A DNA stretch of 64,000 nt from CAYZNE01 sp964461035. Lineage in GTDB: Archaea > Nanobdellota > Nanobdellia > Woesearchaeales > CAYZNE01. The translations under genes were made by a program, and so were the position numbers. Where the stretch lies: NCBI GenBank assembly GCA_964461035.1, contig CAYWRI010000003.1, forward strand, positions 3,425 to 67,424. The letters are read 5' to 3'. How positions within the stretch are numbered: position 1 is the first letter of the stretch; each line of letters opens with the position of its first letter. Below the pieces are notes generated by a model. It made no database searches. It was not told where the DNA came from and was given only the letters and a program-made list of their open reading frames with translations. Shown here piece after piece: positions 1 through 8,040 of this stretch.

Positions 1-359
1 TATCATTAGGTGTTTTACAACCAGGTGATTCAAGAGATGTTATAGTGGACATACTCTGGGTTTTTCTTAAGAATAAATCTAAACTAATGTCAAGTAGAGA
101 AATCGAAGAAAAGACTATTGAACTTAGAACAAAACTAAATCAACCATTAAAAGGTATAGCTCCAAGTAATATACGACGACAAATACTAAGATTAAGAGAC
201 ATATTTCTTATTGAAAAAATTAATACAGAATATAAAATAAGAGAAAACAATACTTTTTCAGAAATATTCTCTGAAAACATAGAAAGATACTATCTAAAAT
301 CAATACTTGATAGAGTTAAAGAATATCTTAAAGAAACTGATAAACGATTTGAGTTGTAG
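1..359 (+). CDS. Winged-helix-like protein, 5' end outside window
   Basis: The frame is open from the left edge to the TAG at 357-359. An internal GTG at 45 could start a 104-residue protein, but the reading upstream (LGVLQPGDSRDVIV) looks coding, so the gene probably begins before the window. The visible part is mostly charged helices. A segment with MSSREIEEKT followed by APSNIRRQILRL resembles a helix-turn-helix, suggesting a small DNA-binding protein. The next gene starts one base after its stop, so the two are probably co-transcribed with the methyltransferase-kinase gene beyond. Function is unknown and the HTH reading is an inference. Confidence 0.6.
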   Translation, partial: SLGVLQPGDSRDVIVDILWVFLKNKSKLMSSREIEEKTIELRTKLNQPLKGIAPSNIRRQILRLRDIFLIEKINTEYKIRENNTFSEIFSENIERYYLKSILDRVKEYLKETDKRFEL

Positions 360-360
360 T

Positions 361-933
361 ATGAATAAAATAATTAGTCTAATTGGGCCTAGAACTGTTG
401 GCAAAACAACAATTGGGAAAGAATTAAGTTTAATTTCTGGTTATAAATTAATTGATATTGATCAGATAATGTTAAAAGTTCTAAAAAATAAAGGAAAAAT
501 ATTTGGTTATGCAAACAAATATGGTTGGAATAAATATTTTGAAAAAGTTAATAAAAAATTAAATAAAATAATAAAAGATAACAAAAACAAAAACATGATA
601 TTAGATTTAGGTGGAGGGACAATTGCAGCAAATTATCCTTCATGTAATCTGAATGCAAAATTCATTAAAAAAAATTCAACAACCTTCTTAATTTTGCCAA
701 CTGTTAACAATGAAGAAAATATAAAAATCCTTTTCAAAAGAGAAAAAAATAGAAATAAATCTGATAGTAATATTTGGGTCACAGGTTGGTCAGAAGAAAA
801 ACTTAATAAAAAGGTCAAAAATGATTATGTTACAAGAATATCAACTTTTAAGAAGTATGCAAATTTCAGTGTTTATACAAAATATAAATCTCCTAAACAA
901 GTTGCTAAAAATATATTGAAGGAGTTTAATTAA
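361..933 (+). CDS. Shikimate-kinase-like P-loop kinase
   Basis: A 190-residue P-loop kinase. The Walker A motif GPRTVGKTT lies at residues 9-17, an acidic DID at 32-34, and a glycine-rich LGGGT around 83-87, the order and spacing of the shikimate kinase (AroK) fold. The usual FR..E substrate-binding stretch is not clear; a GWNKYFEKV segment sits in its place, so the substrate could differ. A longer frame opens with TTG at 307, but it overlaps the upstream gene, and ATG 361 right after that gene's stop puts the P-loop at the normal distance from the N terminus. The next gene begins two bases after this stop. No other shikimate-pathway gene is in the window. Confidence 0.65.
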   Translation: MNKIISLIGPRTVGKTTIGKELSLISGYKLIDIDQIMLKVLKNKGKIFGYANKYGWNKYFEKVNKKLNKIIKDNKNKNMILDLGGGTIAANYPSCNLNAKFIKKNSTTFLILPTVNNEENIKILFKREKNRNKSDSNIWVTGWSEEKLNKKVKNDYVTRISTFKKYANFSVYTKYKSPKQVAKNILKEFN

Positions 934-934
934 A

Positions 935-2188
935 ATGGTCTATATGTCTGAAGATGATTCAGATTTGTTATTGGAAATTGTAAAAAGAGAATTATTTGAT
1001 TTAAATTACAACCCTTTTTTCTTAGATATGGGCACAGGTTCAGGAATAATAAGTTTAAATATTTTTAATAAAGTGAAAGAAGTTTATGCTGTTGATATTG
1101 ACCAAAAATCAATTAACTACATTCATAATAAAATAAATTCTCTAAACAATTCAATAATAATTAAAGACCAACGTAAAAATAATAAACAAATAAAGACTTC
1201 AAACAATAATTCGGTAGTAGACTTAAAAAAATCAGAACAACAATCCAAAATAAAAAACATTCATCTTGTAAGATCTGATTTATATTCAAATCTTAATTTT
1301 CTCAAAGCGAAATTTGATATTATCTCATTTAATCCACCATACTTACCTGATGAAAAGAATAAAAAAGACAATGATATTGCATTAAATGGTGGAAAACAAG
1401 GTTATGAAACAATAATAAAATTTCTTGAAAATTCAAAGGATTACTTAAAAAAAGATGGTTTTATTCTGCTTTTATTCTCTTCAAAAAGCAAAAAAAACAT
1501 TATTTTTCAAAAAGCTAAAGCTCTTAACTATTCATGTTCACTATTAGCAAAAAAAGGTCTTTTCTTTGAAAAATTATATGTTTACAAAATAAAACCCTCT
1601 GAGTATTTTCTTGCTCAAGGAAAAAGAGGAAAAATATATTTCTTTGAAAAAAATAATGAAAAATTCATAAGAAAAATGGCATTGAAAGAAAGCAAAGCCA
1701 TGGGAAACATAGAAAATGAAGCAAGATTTAATCAATTATTGAACAAACACGATATTGGTCCAAAATTTATAAGTTATAATAAAGAAAACAATTCTTTAAT
1801 ACGAGAATTTATTGAAGGTGAATTCTTAGGAGATTATTTAATTTCCCATTTAGAAAAAGAAATAATATCTGTTCTAAAAAAAATACTTTTGTTAATGTTA
1901 GAACTTGACTCACTAAAAATTAATAAACAAGAAATGACAAATCCTTACAAAAATATAATTGTAACAAACAATGGAGTTCCAGAACTAATCGATTTTGAGA
2001 GGTGTAGATTTTCTCAAACTCCTAAGAATACAACTCAATTCCTACAATATTTATCTTCAAATCCTTTAAAATTAATACTTAAAAAAAAGAAAATAAACTT
2101 TAATAGACAAGAAACAATGCGTATTTCTAAGAAATACAAAGAAACCTATAATAAAAATTTAATTCTGGAATTTATTAAGAAATTATAA
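935..2188 (+). CDS. HemK/PrmC-type methyltransferase fused to archaeal protein kinase
   Basis: A 417-residue two-domain protein. The N-terminal part is an AdoMet methyltransferase: motif I DMGTGSG near residue 31, acidic VDID near 53, and the catalytic NPPY near 133, typical of HemK/PrmC/Mtq2 enzymes that methylate the glutamine of release-factor GGQ motifs. A hydrophilic, Asn/Lys-rich insertion of about 40 residues separates the acidic motif from NPPY. From about residue 218 comes a small kinase-like domain with a degenerate Gly loop (GKRGKIYF), an NPYKNIIV catalytic-loop-like segment and ELIDFERC in place of DFG, as in the archaeal COG2112 predicted Ser/Thr kinases. The likely methylation target, aRF1, is encoded at 54559-55686. 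The substrate of the kinase half is unknown. Confidence 0.7.
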   Translation: MVYMSEDDSDLLLEIVKRELFDLNYNPFFLDMGTGSGIISLNIFNKVKEVYAVDIDQKSINYIHNKINSLNNSIIIKDQRKNNKQIKTSNNNSVVDLKKSEQQSKIKNIHLVRSDLYSNLNFLKAKFDIISFNPPYLPDEKNKKDNDIALNGGKQGYETIIKFLENSKDYLKKDGFILLLFSSKSKKNIIFQKAKALNYSCSLLAKKGLFFEKLYVYKIKPSEYFLAQGKRGKIYFFEKNNEKFIRKMALKESKAMGNIENEARFNQLLNKHDIGPKFISYNKENNSLIREFIEGEFLGDYLISHLEKEIISVLKKILLLMLELDSLKINKQEMTNPYKNIIVTNNGVPELIDFERCRFSQTPKNTTQFLQYLSSNPLKLILKKKKINFNRQETMRISKKYKETYNKNLILEFIKKL

Positions 2189-2204
2189 TTAAATTGAATA
2201 TTAA

Positions 2205-2312
2205 TCCGGTTATTTCTTAATAAAAGAAGAAGCAACCATCAATATTCTGCAATCTGTAAAAGGAAGTTATTCTAATCCCTTCAGAGAATTAACAAATTTT
2301 ATAAACACATAA
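2205..2312 (+). pseudogene. Possible gene remnant without start codon
   Basis: This short open stretch has no ATG, GTG or TTG, yet its translation reads like the C-terminal end of a protein (KEEATINILQSVK then NPFRELTNFI, then stop). It lies between the methyltransferase-kinase fusion and a membrane protein. The same DNA can also form two hairpins (arms GAATATT 2195-2201 with AATATTC 2246-2252, and GTTA-TTCT with AGAA-TTAAC near 2266-2294), so it may instead be a structured region. Both readings are weak. Confidence 0.25.
2297..2306 (+). promoter_or_regulatory. TATA-like promoter of the membrane-protein gene
   Basis: The sequence TTTTATAAAC lies about 25-30 bases before ATG 2329, the expected distance for a leaderless archaeal transcript. 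No ribosome binding site precedes the ATG. Confidence 0.45.
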
Positions 2313-2328
2313 TTTTATATTACTGGAT

Positions 2329-2877
2329 ATGCAGCACCATAGAAAATTAGTTAATGCAATGCACAAAAATGCATGGTCTAAAGAAGAAATAGCTGAAAGT
2401 GTGGAAAAATTGCATAAATTTAGAACTCAAGAATCTAAATCTTTAATGATTAGTAAATACTGGATTAACATAGTTTTAATTTTTCTTTCAGTTGTCTTTA
2501 GCATTTCAATTTTGGTTCCAATAATTTTTGTAACAGATAAACTTACAGCTTTAACTATAACTATATTTTTTGGATTAATAATGGGCCTTACTCTAACAAA
2601 TTCAATTTTGAGTTTAGAAGATTTTAATAATAAACATAAATTAATGTCGGATGTAATATTGTTTATTGTAATTTTAATACTTTCTTTTATTACACTTAAA
2701 TTAATTTTTAATTACATAAACTTTAATAAAACGCCAATTTATTATTGTGTAAGTTTTGCAATTAGTTTTGCTATTCCTACCTTAATTTCAAAATTACATT
2801 ACATTCATGAAACTAAGAAATTGCAAAAAAACAAAAATAAAAAAACAAAACTTAAATATTATAAGAATATAAAATGA
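2329..2877 (+). CDS. Hypothetical four-helix membrane protein
   Basis: A 182-residue protein not recognised by family. The first 40 residues are soluble and charged, with an NAWSKEEIAESVEKL stretch. Four hydrophobic segments follow at about residues 45-65, 72-92, 108-128 and 135-155. The tail is very Lys/Asn-rich and positively charged, which would favour a cytoplasmic C terminus. A TATA-like box sits about 25 bases before the ATG. The last codons overlap the next gene in an ATGA arrangement, suggesting translational coupling and a shared role. Confidence 0.6.
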   Translation: MQHHRKLVNAMHKNAWSKEEIAESVEKLHKFRTQESKSLMISKYWINIVLIFLSVVFSISILVPIIFVTDKLTALTITIFFGLIMGLTLTNSILSLEDFNNKHKLMSDVILFIVILILSFITLKLIFNYINFNKTPIYYCVSFAISFAIPTLISKLHYIHETKKLQKNKNKKTKLKYYKNIK

Positions 2878-3281
2878 AAAAGATGAATATTAAAGAATGG
2901 ACAGAAGTTTATTTCAGGCATAAAGATTTGTTTGAAAAATCACTTGATAATATAAAAGAAGAAGAAAATCATTTAATACTTGAATATAAAAATAGAAAAG
3001 ATGTAGCAATACTAAGACCTGTTTTTGATGATTCAATCTTTGAAGAATTACATACTTTAGAAAATAAATATGATAAAAAATTCATTGTATGTTCAAAAGC
3101 AAGTACAAATGTAGAATTCTTGATTAAAAATTGGAAAAGATTTTTAATAAAAAAATTAGTTATCATATTTGTAGACATAATTACAAACAATAAGATTCTC
3201 ATAAACACTTATTTACATAACATGGTTTCTGATACGGATAAACTAGACATTTCTGTTAAAACACTTTTTGCTAATCAATAA
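2874..3281 (+). CDS. Hypothetical soluble protein coupled to membrane protein
   Basis: A 135-residue protein of unknown family with no signal peptide or obvious catalytic motif. Alternating hydrophobic and charged residues (DVAILRPVF, KFIVCSKAS, KKLVIIFVDI) suggest an alpha/beta fold. The ATG overlaps the stop of the preceding membrane-protein gene by four bases, so the two are translated together and may work as a pair. It converges with the phasin-like gene on the other strand, leaving only three bases between stops. Confidence 0.55.
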   Translation: MKKMNIKEWTEVYFRHKDLFEKSLDNIKEEENHLILEYKNRKDVAILRPVFDDSIFEELHTLENKYDKKFIVCSKASTNVEFLIKNWKRFLIKKLVIIFVDIITNNKILINTYLHNMVSDTDKLDISVKTLFANQ

Positions 3282-3284
3282 TAT

Positions 3285-3608
3285 TTATTTCTTAGAACTT
3301 TTTTTAACAGTTTTCTTTTTAGTGGCTTTTCTCTTAGTTTTCTTCTTTTTAACAGGTTTTTTTTGAGTTGGTTTAGCAACAACTTTATCTGCTTCTTTAA
3401 GAAATTCTTTAACATGTTTTTCAACAAGGTCTTTTATTTTTTTATTTGACTCCACAGAATGTTTAATTATATCTTTTGCAAGTTTTTTAGATTGAACAGC
3501 ATCAAGATTGTATTTATCTTTAAGTTCTTTCATAAGAACATCTAAATGCTCTTTACCTATGTAAGCAAGACCAAAACCAAATTGTAAAGTTTTTTTTAAT
3601 ATATCCAT
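3285..3608 (-). CDS. Phasin-like protein with lysine-rich tail
   Basis: A 107-residue protein. Residues 1-75 are amphipathic helices beginning MDILKKTLQFGFGLA and continuing with KLAKDIIKHSVESNKK, a pattern like the phasin / polyhydroxyalkanoate-synthesis regulator superfamily. Residues about 78-107 are almost entirely Lys, Thr, Arg and Pro, resembling a histone-like nucleic-acid-binding tail. A good ribosome binding site (GGGAGGTAA on the coding strand) precedes the ATG. The protein may bind membranes or granules through the helices and nucleic acid through the tail, but this is inference. Confidence 0.55.
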   Translation of the reverse strand: MDILKKTLQFGFGLAYIGKEHLDVLMKELKDKYNLDAVQSKKLAKDIIKHSVESNKKIKDLVEKHVKEFLKEADKVVAKPTQKKPVKKKKTKRKATKKKTVKKSSKK

Positions 3609-3651
3609 TTTATTACCTCCCGTAAATATAACATTTATTTATTTTTATTAT

Positions 3652-5313
3652 TTAATAATTTTCTTGTTTATTAGTATTCGTATTCATCATTCTTATTAAA
3701 CGTATTAATAAAATTAAAGCAAGTAAAAATGTTATATATCCTAGATTAATTCCGAGTATTGTTGTTGCTTTACCAGCATAAAAAAATATTGGTGTGGCAA
3801 TAAATAATGCTGCAATTATATATGATATTGATTTTTTATTACTGGAAGAATCCATATGTTTTTCTATATCTTTAATTTCTTGATCTTCAACATGAAATTC
3901 AAAGTTACCTGATTCAATTTTTTTAAGAAATTCTATCAAATGTTCAGGAAGCTCGGTATATAAATCCCTATTTGAAATCATTTTTTTAATTGTTTTCTTT
4001 GCAATATTTATAGGATTATACTTTTCCGCAACAATCTTTTCAATATTTGGACGCATCATTTCCTCAATATTTGTTTTAGGATAAATTTCTAAGCCAATAC
4101 CTTCAAGATCCACAAGTGATTTTACTAAAAGCATTACACTTGATGGAAAAACCAAACCATGATTTACACCTGAATTTATTCCTTTATACGCAGTCAAAAT
4201 AAAACTACACTTACCAATTGATTTTCCATACCAATTCTTTATTATTTCTTTAGCGTCTTTTTTAAATGATTCAAGTTGTGCATTCTCAGTTTTTTCAGAT
4301 AAATTAATAAGTCCTTGAATACATTGATTTATATCTTCATTAATTAAAGCTACAAAAACTTCACTTATTTTTGTTCTTATTTCTTTACTTATATAACCAA
4401 CCATTCCAAAATCAAGAAGTAAAGGAGTGTTATTTTTTGCAATAAAAATGTTTCCCGGATGTGGATCTGCATGAAAAAATCCGTCAACAAAAATCATTTT
4501 GGAAAAAGAATTTATCAATTTTTGACAAAATTCTTTTCTATCATCTTCATTTTTAAATTTATGATAATATATATTTTCAGCTTTTTCAAATTCTAAAACC
4601 AGAATCTTATCTGTTGTAAATTCTTCAAAAGTTTTTGGAATTATAACGTTTTGTTCTTTTAAATTTTCACGAATAATATTTATGTTTTCTACTTCTTTTC
4701 TAAAGTTAAGTTCATTCAGTGTCCATTCTGCATACTCTTTTATTATTTCAACAAGATTATAATTTCTTAGCTTAGGAAAATGCTTATCTAATAAATGTGC
4801 TAGGAAAAAAAGAATATCAAGATCTCTTAGAATAATCTTTTTTGCATCAGGTTTCTGAACTTTTACAACTACTTCTTCCCCTGTCTTTAATTTTGCTCTA
4901 TGAACCTGTGCTAAAGATGCAGTTGCAAGAGGGCTTTTATTAAAACTAGCAAATAATTTATTTAATTTTTTACCTGTTTCTAATTCAATAGTTTTTTTAA
5001 CCACAAAATATGAAATTGGTTTTGAATGCTCTTGCAATTTTCTTAACTCTTTACAATATTCATCAGGAACCATATCAGGTCTTACACTTAGTATTTGTCC
5101 TAATTTAATAAATGCGGGACCCAATCTTTCAAAAGCTCTTCTTAATCTTACTGGGTGTGAATCAATAATATTTTTATTTTTCTTAGAACTTTTTTTAACA
5201 AAATGATGCAAATTTATTTTACTAATAGCAAAATCAAATCCTTCTTCAAAAAACACACTAAGAATCTTACTAAATCTACTTATATCTTTTATGTTTTCAG
5301 ACAATTTACTCAT
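3652..5313 (-). CDS. ABC1/AarF (UbiB/ADCK) family atypical kinase
   Basis: A 553-residue member of the ABC1/AarF/UbiB family. The family-specific KxGQ motif appears as FIKLGQILSVRP near residues 68-79, followed by an A-rich loop (PLATASLAQVHRA), an invariant-Lys strand (VVVKVQKP), the catalytic HADPHPGN near 280 and the metal-binding DFGMVG near 300. Two hydrophobic helices near residues 495-540 anchor the C terminus in the membrane, as in bacterial UbiB. The family supports isoprenoid-quinone or lipid homeostasis. No quinone genes are in this window, so the substrate here is open. The length is normal for the family. Confidence 0.88.
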   Translation of the reverse strand: MSKLSENIKDISRFSKILSVFFEEGFDFAISKINLHHFVKKSSKKNKNIIDSHPVRLRRAFERLGPAFIKLGQILSVRPDMVPDEYCKELRKLQEHSKPISYFVVKKTIELETGKKLNKLFASFNKSPLATASLAQVHRAKLKTGEEVVVKVQKPDAKKIILRDLDILFFLAHLLDKHFPKLRNYNLVEIIKEYAEWTLNELNFRKEVENINIIRENLKEQNVIIPKTFEEFTTDKILVLEFEKAENIYYHKFKNEDDRKEFCQKLINSFSKMIFVDGFFHADPHPGNIFIAKNNTPLLLDFGMVGYISKEIRTKISEVFVALINEDINQCIQGLINLSEKTENAQLESFKKDAKEIIKNWYGKSIGKCSFILTAYKGINSGVNHGLVFPSSVMLLVKSLVDLEGIGLEIYPKTNIEEMMRPNIEKIVAEKYNPINIAKKTIKKMISNRDLYTELPEHLIEFLKKIESGNFEFHVEDQEIKDIEKHMDSSSNKKSISYIIAALFIATPIFFYAGKATTILGINLGYITFLLALILLIRLIRMMNTNTNKQENY

Positions 5314-5397
5314 ATTCTTATCTTAACATCGAGTTTTTAAAAATCTTTTCAAATTTTAGTTGTAAACAGATAAAACTTTTATCATAATTTATCGAGA

Positions 5398-5462
5398 TAT
5401 TGTTTCTGCTTCTTTGTTGTCCTTTTTTTTATAGAAAAAATGGCAGAAGCTAAGAAATAGTG
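5398..5462 (+). ncRNA. Candidate structured RNA or long intergenic hairpin
   Basis: A nested hairpin. A 10-pair helix joins 5398-5407 and 5453-5462 (three G-U pairs when read on the + strand), a 6-pair helix joins GCTTCT 5408-5413 and AGAAGC 5445-5450, and a T-run pairs with an A-run (5423-5428 with 5435-5440). It sits in the 165-base gap between two minus-strand genes. The wobble pairs favour a + strand transcript, but on the minus strand it would lie just downstream of the MazG-like gene and could aid termination. It resembles no RNA family I know. Confidence 0.35.
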
Positions 5463-5478
5463 TGGTATGGACGCTGAC

Positions 5479-5781
5479 TTACTCCACATTGTCAAGAATA
5501 ATCTTATTCTTAAAACCGCCTCTTTCATTCATTTTTTTAGAACGAATTTTCTCGATTTCTTCTTTTGAAAAACCTTTGAAATCATAAATAGCATAAAGAA
5601 CTTCTTGAATATCAGCTAATTCTTCAGAATTATTATCTTCTAAAAACTCATTAACTTCTTCTAAAAGCTTACTTTTCAATTCATTCCAATATTCTTCATC
5701 ATTAGCGATATGTGTTTTTGATATTTTATTAGACTTTTTTATGATTTCAGGTATTTTATCTCTAACTAATTTTGGTTTCAT
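5479..5781 (-). CDS. MazG-like / phosphoribosyl-ATP pyrophosphohydrolase-like house-cleaning protein
   Basis: A 100-residue all-helical protein. It opens with KLVRDKIPEII and carries the metal-binding pattern ELKSKLLEEVNEFL followed by EELADIQEVLYAI, with the ExxE and ExxD spacing of the MazG/HisE NTP pyrophosphatase superfamily. The length and opening fit the COG4997-type small members. These hydrolyse nucleoside triphosphates to monophosphates, probably removing damaged nucleotides. No histidine-biosynthesis genes are nearby, so a HisE role is unlikely. Confidence 0.75.
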   Translation of the reverse strand: MKPKLVRDKIPEIIKKSNKISKTHIANDEEYWNELKSKLLEEVNEFLEDNNSEELADIQEVLYAIYDFKGFSKEEIEKIRSKKMNERGGFKNKIILDNVE

Positions 5782-5951
5782 ATTATAAAAAAAAGCGGTT
5801 TTATTTATTAATTTATTGTAAGTAGCTTTGAAAAAATCATAAATAACATATTATTCTACTTCTATTACTAACTCTTTAGAATAAATATAAGGTTTTCACA
5901 AAACTTTTAAAAGAATCTTATTTCATAAAATGAATTGAGTGGGGTGTAACA

Positions 5952-6713
5952 ATGGGTTTAATTGATCCTTTATTAGATTGGATTTTGTATTTTAGTCCCT
6001 TTATGGGAATAGTCATAATTTCATTAATTATGTCTTTATTAACTACAATCATATACAAATTTGCTTCTGACCAGAAAAAGATAAAGACGATAAAAGAAAG
6101 AATGAAAGAACTTCAAAAAAAAATGAAGATCATTCCTAAAGATCAGCCAGAAAAAATGATGGCAATAAATTCCGAGATGATGAAACTAAATGGTCCTATG
6201 ATGAAAGAATCATTTAAATCAACATTTTATACAATAATTCCTTCCTTACTAATACTTGCCTGGATGAGTGCAAATCTTGCTTTTTATCCATTATATACAG
6301 AACAACCTTTTACTGTAACAGCAGAATTTAATGAAGGTGTTACGGGAAGTGTTTCAATGAGTGAACTACCTCAGGGATTTAATTATTTAAATAGTGCTGA
6401 ACAAAACATTACTGATTCTCAAGCTATTTGGAGACTTCAAGCAGATTCTCCTGGAACTTATACTGCAATAATAGAATTTCAGAATAAAGACTTTAATCAA
6501 GATATACTTATTGTTGAAACACCTGATAGAAAATATTCTAATCCTGAACAAATAGTTAAATCAGGTGGTTTAAATAAAATAACTGTAAGCAATAACAAAG
6601 TAAAACCTTTTGAAGGAGCACCAATAGTGGGTGGATTAAATTGGTTATGGGCTTATATTTTAATAACGGTCATTATGAGTTCTGTTTTAAGAAAAGTCTT
6701 TAAGATATATTAA
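5952..6713 (+). CDS. EMC3/TMCO1-family (DUF106) membrane protein insertase with extracellular domain
   Basis: A 253-residue relative of archaeal Ylp1/DUF106 proteins in the Oxa1/YidC/EMC3 superfamily. TM1 spans about residues 17-38, a positively charged coiled coil with KERMKELQKKMK and a PEKMMAINSEMMKL segment fills 42-85, TM2 lies near 92-112 and TM3 near 228-250. Family topology puts the coiled coil in the cytoplasm. Between TM2 and TM3 there is about 110 residues of beta-rich sequence (TVTAEFNEGVTGSVS onward) that would be outside the cell, where known members have a short loop. A GGGGTG ribosome binding site precedes the ATG. It likely inserts membrane proteins alongside SecY (32118). 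Confidence 0.85.
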   Translation: MGLIDPLLDWILYFSPFMGIVIISLIMSLLTTIIYKFASDQKKIKTIKERMKELQKKMKIIPKDQPEKMMAINSEMMKLNGPMMKESFKSTFYTIIPSLLILAWMSANLAFYPLYTEQPFTVTAEFNEGVTGSVSMSELPQGFNYLNSAEQNITDSQAIWRLQADSPGTYTAIIEFQNKDFNQDILIVETPDRKYSNPEQIVKSGGLNKITVSNNKVKPFEGAPIVGGLNWLWAYILITVIMSSVLRKVFKIY

Positions 6714-6876
6714 ATATTGCTTTTTTTCTTTTTTATGTATTCTTTTAATTATAAATATCATTTTTAACAAACACCTATTTAATTCTAATTAGAATAATAT
6801 TTTATGAAATTTATAACTTTAAATTACATATAATTTAGAAAAATTATAAAAAAAATTAAAATAAATAAAAAAATAA

Positions 6877-7497
6877 CTACTTGATATTTTTATTATCTTT
6901 TTTCCTATACTTAGGAGGATCATGTCTGTGCTTTTTTCTATAAACTGCAGCAGTACTAGGTCTGTGTTTTTCAGTTCCATGTCCCTTTGCATCAAGATGT
7001 CTTGATTTTCTTCCAGCACTGGTAAGTCCCCTGAAAACTCTTCCTCTTTTCTTAGCAAGATCGCTAAGACCTTTATTTGCAAGTATTTGAGGATGTTCTC
7101 TATCTATTAGAATAACTTCATACCATATGTATAATCCATCTTTAGTAATATAATAGCTATTCAAAACTTCACAATTAGTGTATTTTTTATTAGCTCTTTC
7201 TTCACAGACTTGTTGATAAGATTTATTCAAGACTAAACTTCTACGATTGTGTTTAGGTCGTCTTCCTCTTTGATCATGAGGTCTTTCATGTCCTCCTCTT
7301 GCAACTCTCTGTCTTACAATTAAATATCCTTGCTTTGCTTTATAACCAAGTTCTCTTGCTCTATCAATTCTAGTTGGTTTAGCAACTCTTATGGTTGCAA
7401 GTTCTTTTCTGTATCCTAATAATCTTTCTCTTGATAATTTTTTAGCTTCTATTGTGGGATTTTTCCACGCTTCTTTCATATATTTTTGATAACCCAT
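6877..7497 (-). CDS. rpl15e: 50S ribosomal protein L15e
   Basis: A 206-residue match to L15e along its length, with the conserved opening MGYQKYMKEAWK, a central RQRVARGGHERP stretch, RRPKHNRRSLVLNKSYQ and the C-terminal GLTSAGRKSRHLD. L15e is a large-subunit protein shared only by archaea and eukaryotes. A ribosome binding site (AAGGTGA) is seven bases before the ATG. It lies 56 bases downstream of S6e on the same strand and is probably co-transcribed from the S6e promoter. The C terminus converges with the insertase gene. Confidence 0.97.
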   Translation of the reverse strand: MGYQKYMKEAWKNPTIEAKKLSRERLLGYRKELATIRVAKPTRIDRARELGYKAKQGYLIVRQRVARGGHERPHDQRGRRPKHNRRSLVLNKSYQQVCEERANKKYTNCEVLNSYYITKDGLYIWYEVILIDREHPQILANKGLSDLAKKRGRVFRGLTSAGRKSRHLDAKGHGTEKHRPSTAAVYRKKHRHDPPKYRKKDNKNIK

Positions 7498-7553
7498 TTT
7501 TTTTCACCTTAAGGATTCAAAGTAGCTAATACTTCACATCTCCATCATAATAA

Positions 7554-7979
7554 TTATTTTTTCTCCTCTTCTTTTTTCTTTTCAACTTCTTTAGTTTCAG
7601 AAGTTTCAGCAGGTTTTTCCATTGGTTCAGGTCCATATTTAACTGTTTTCATATTTATTTGAACTGTGTTTTCATTAATAACACTGCCTGCAACGGTTTT
7701 TCTAAGTCTAATTCCTTTTCTTTTTCTTTTCTTTATGCCTACTCCTGAAGCAATAAGAATTTTTTTCCTTTGAGAACCATTAACATCTTTTCTCATAGGA
7801 AAACCACAATAATCAGAACCACCAGTTATTTGAAATTCATAACCTTTGAATCCGACAGCTTCACCTTTTATGATGTCACCAATTTTCTTTTCAATTAGAA
7901 CTCTACAATCGTCGTCTTTAAGTTCTTTTTTATAACATTTTTTGGCTTTTGGACAGCCAATATTAAGTTTAAATTCCAT
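7554..7979 (-). CDS. rps6e: 30S ribosomal protein S6e
   Basis: A 141-residue S6e, recognised by MEFKLNIGCP, GDIIKGEAVGFKGYEF, ITGGSDYCGFPMRKDV and RKRKGIRLRKTVAG. The last 23 residues are a Pro/Glu/Lys-rich tail beyond the usual archaeal end, one of several charged tails on ribosomal proteins here. A strong ribosome binding site GGAGGAG precedes the ATG by seven bases. It heads a two-gene unit with L15e. Confidence 0.97.
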   Translation of the reverse strand: MEFKLNIGCPKAKKCYKKELKDDDCRVLIEKKIGDIIKGEAVGFKGYEFQITGGSDYCGFPMRKDVNGSQRKKILIASGVGIKKRKRKGIRLRKTVAGSVINENTVQINMKTVKYGPEPMEKPAETSETKEVEKKKEEEKK

Positions 7980-7985
7980 TATTGT

Positions 7986-8035
7986 CTCCTCCGAGCGCCC
8001 TTAACTTTGCAAGGACTCAGTCGATATAAATATAT
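7986..8035 (-). promoter_or_regulatory. S6e-L15e promoter and ribosome binding site
   Basis: On the coding strand a TATA box (ATATATTTATATC, 8023-8035) is followed by a GC-richer leader of about 20 bases and a GGAGGAG ribosome binding site (7986-7992). Unlike most promoters in the window, this one makes a transcript with a real leader and ribosome binding site. Confidence 0.6.
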
Positions 8036-8040
8036 GCGAA

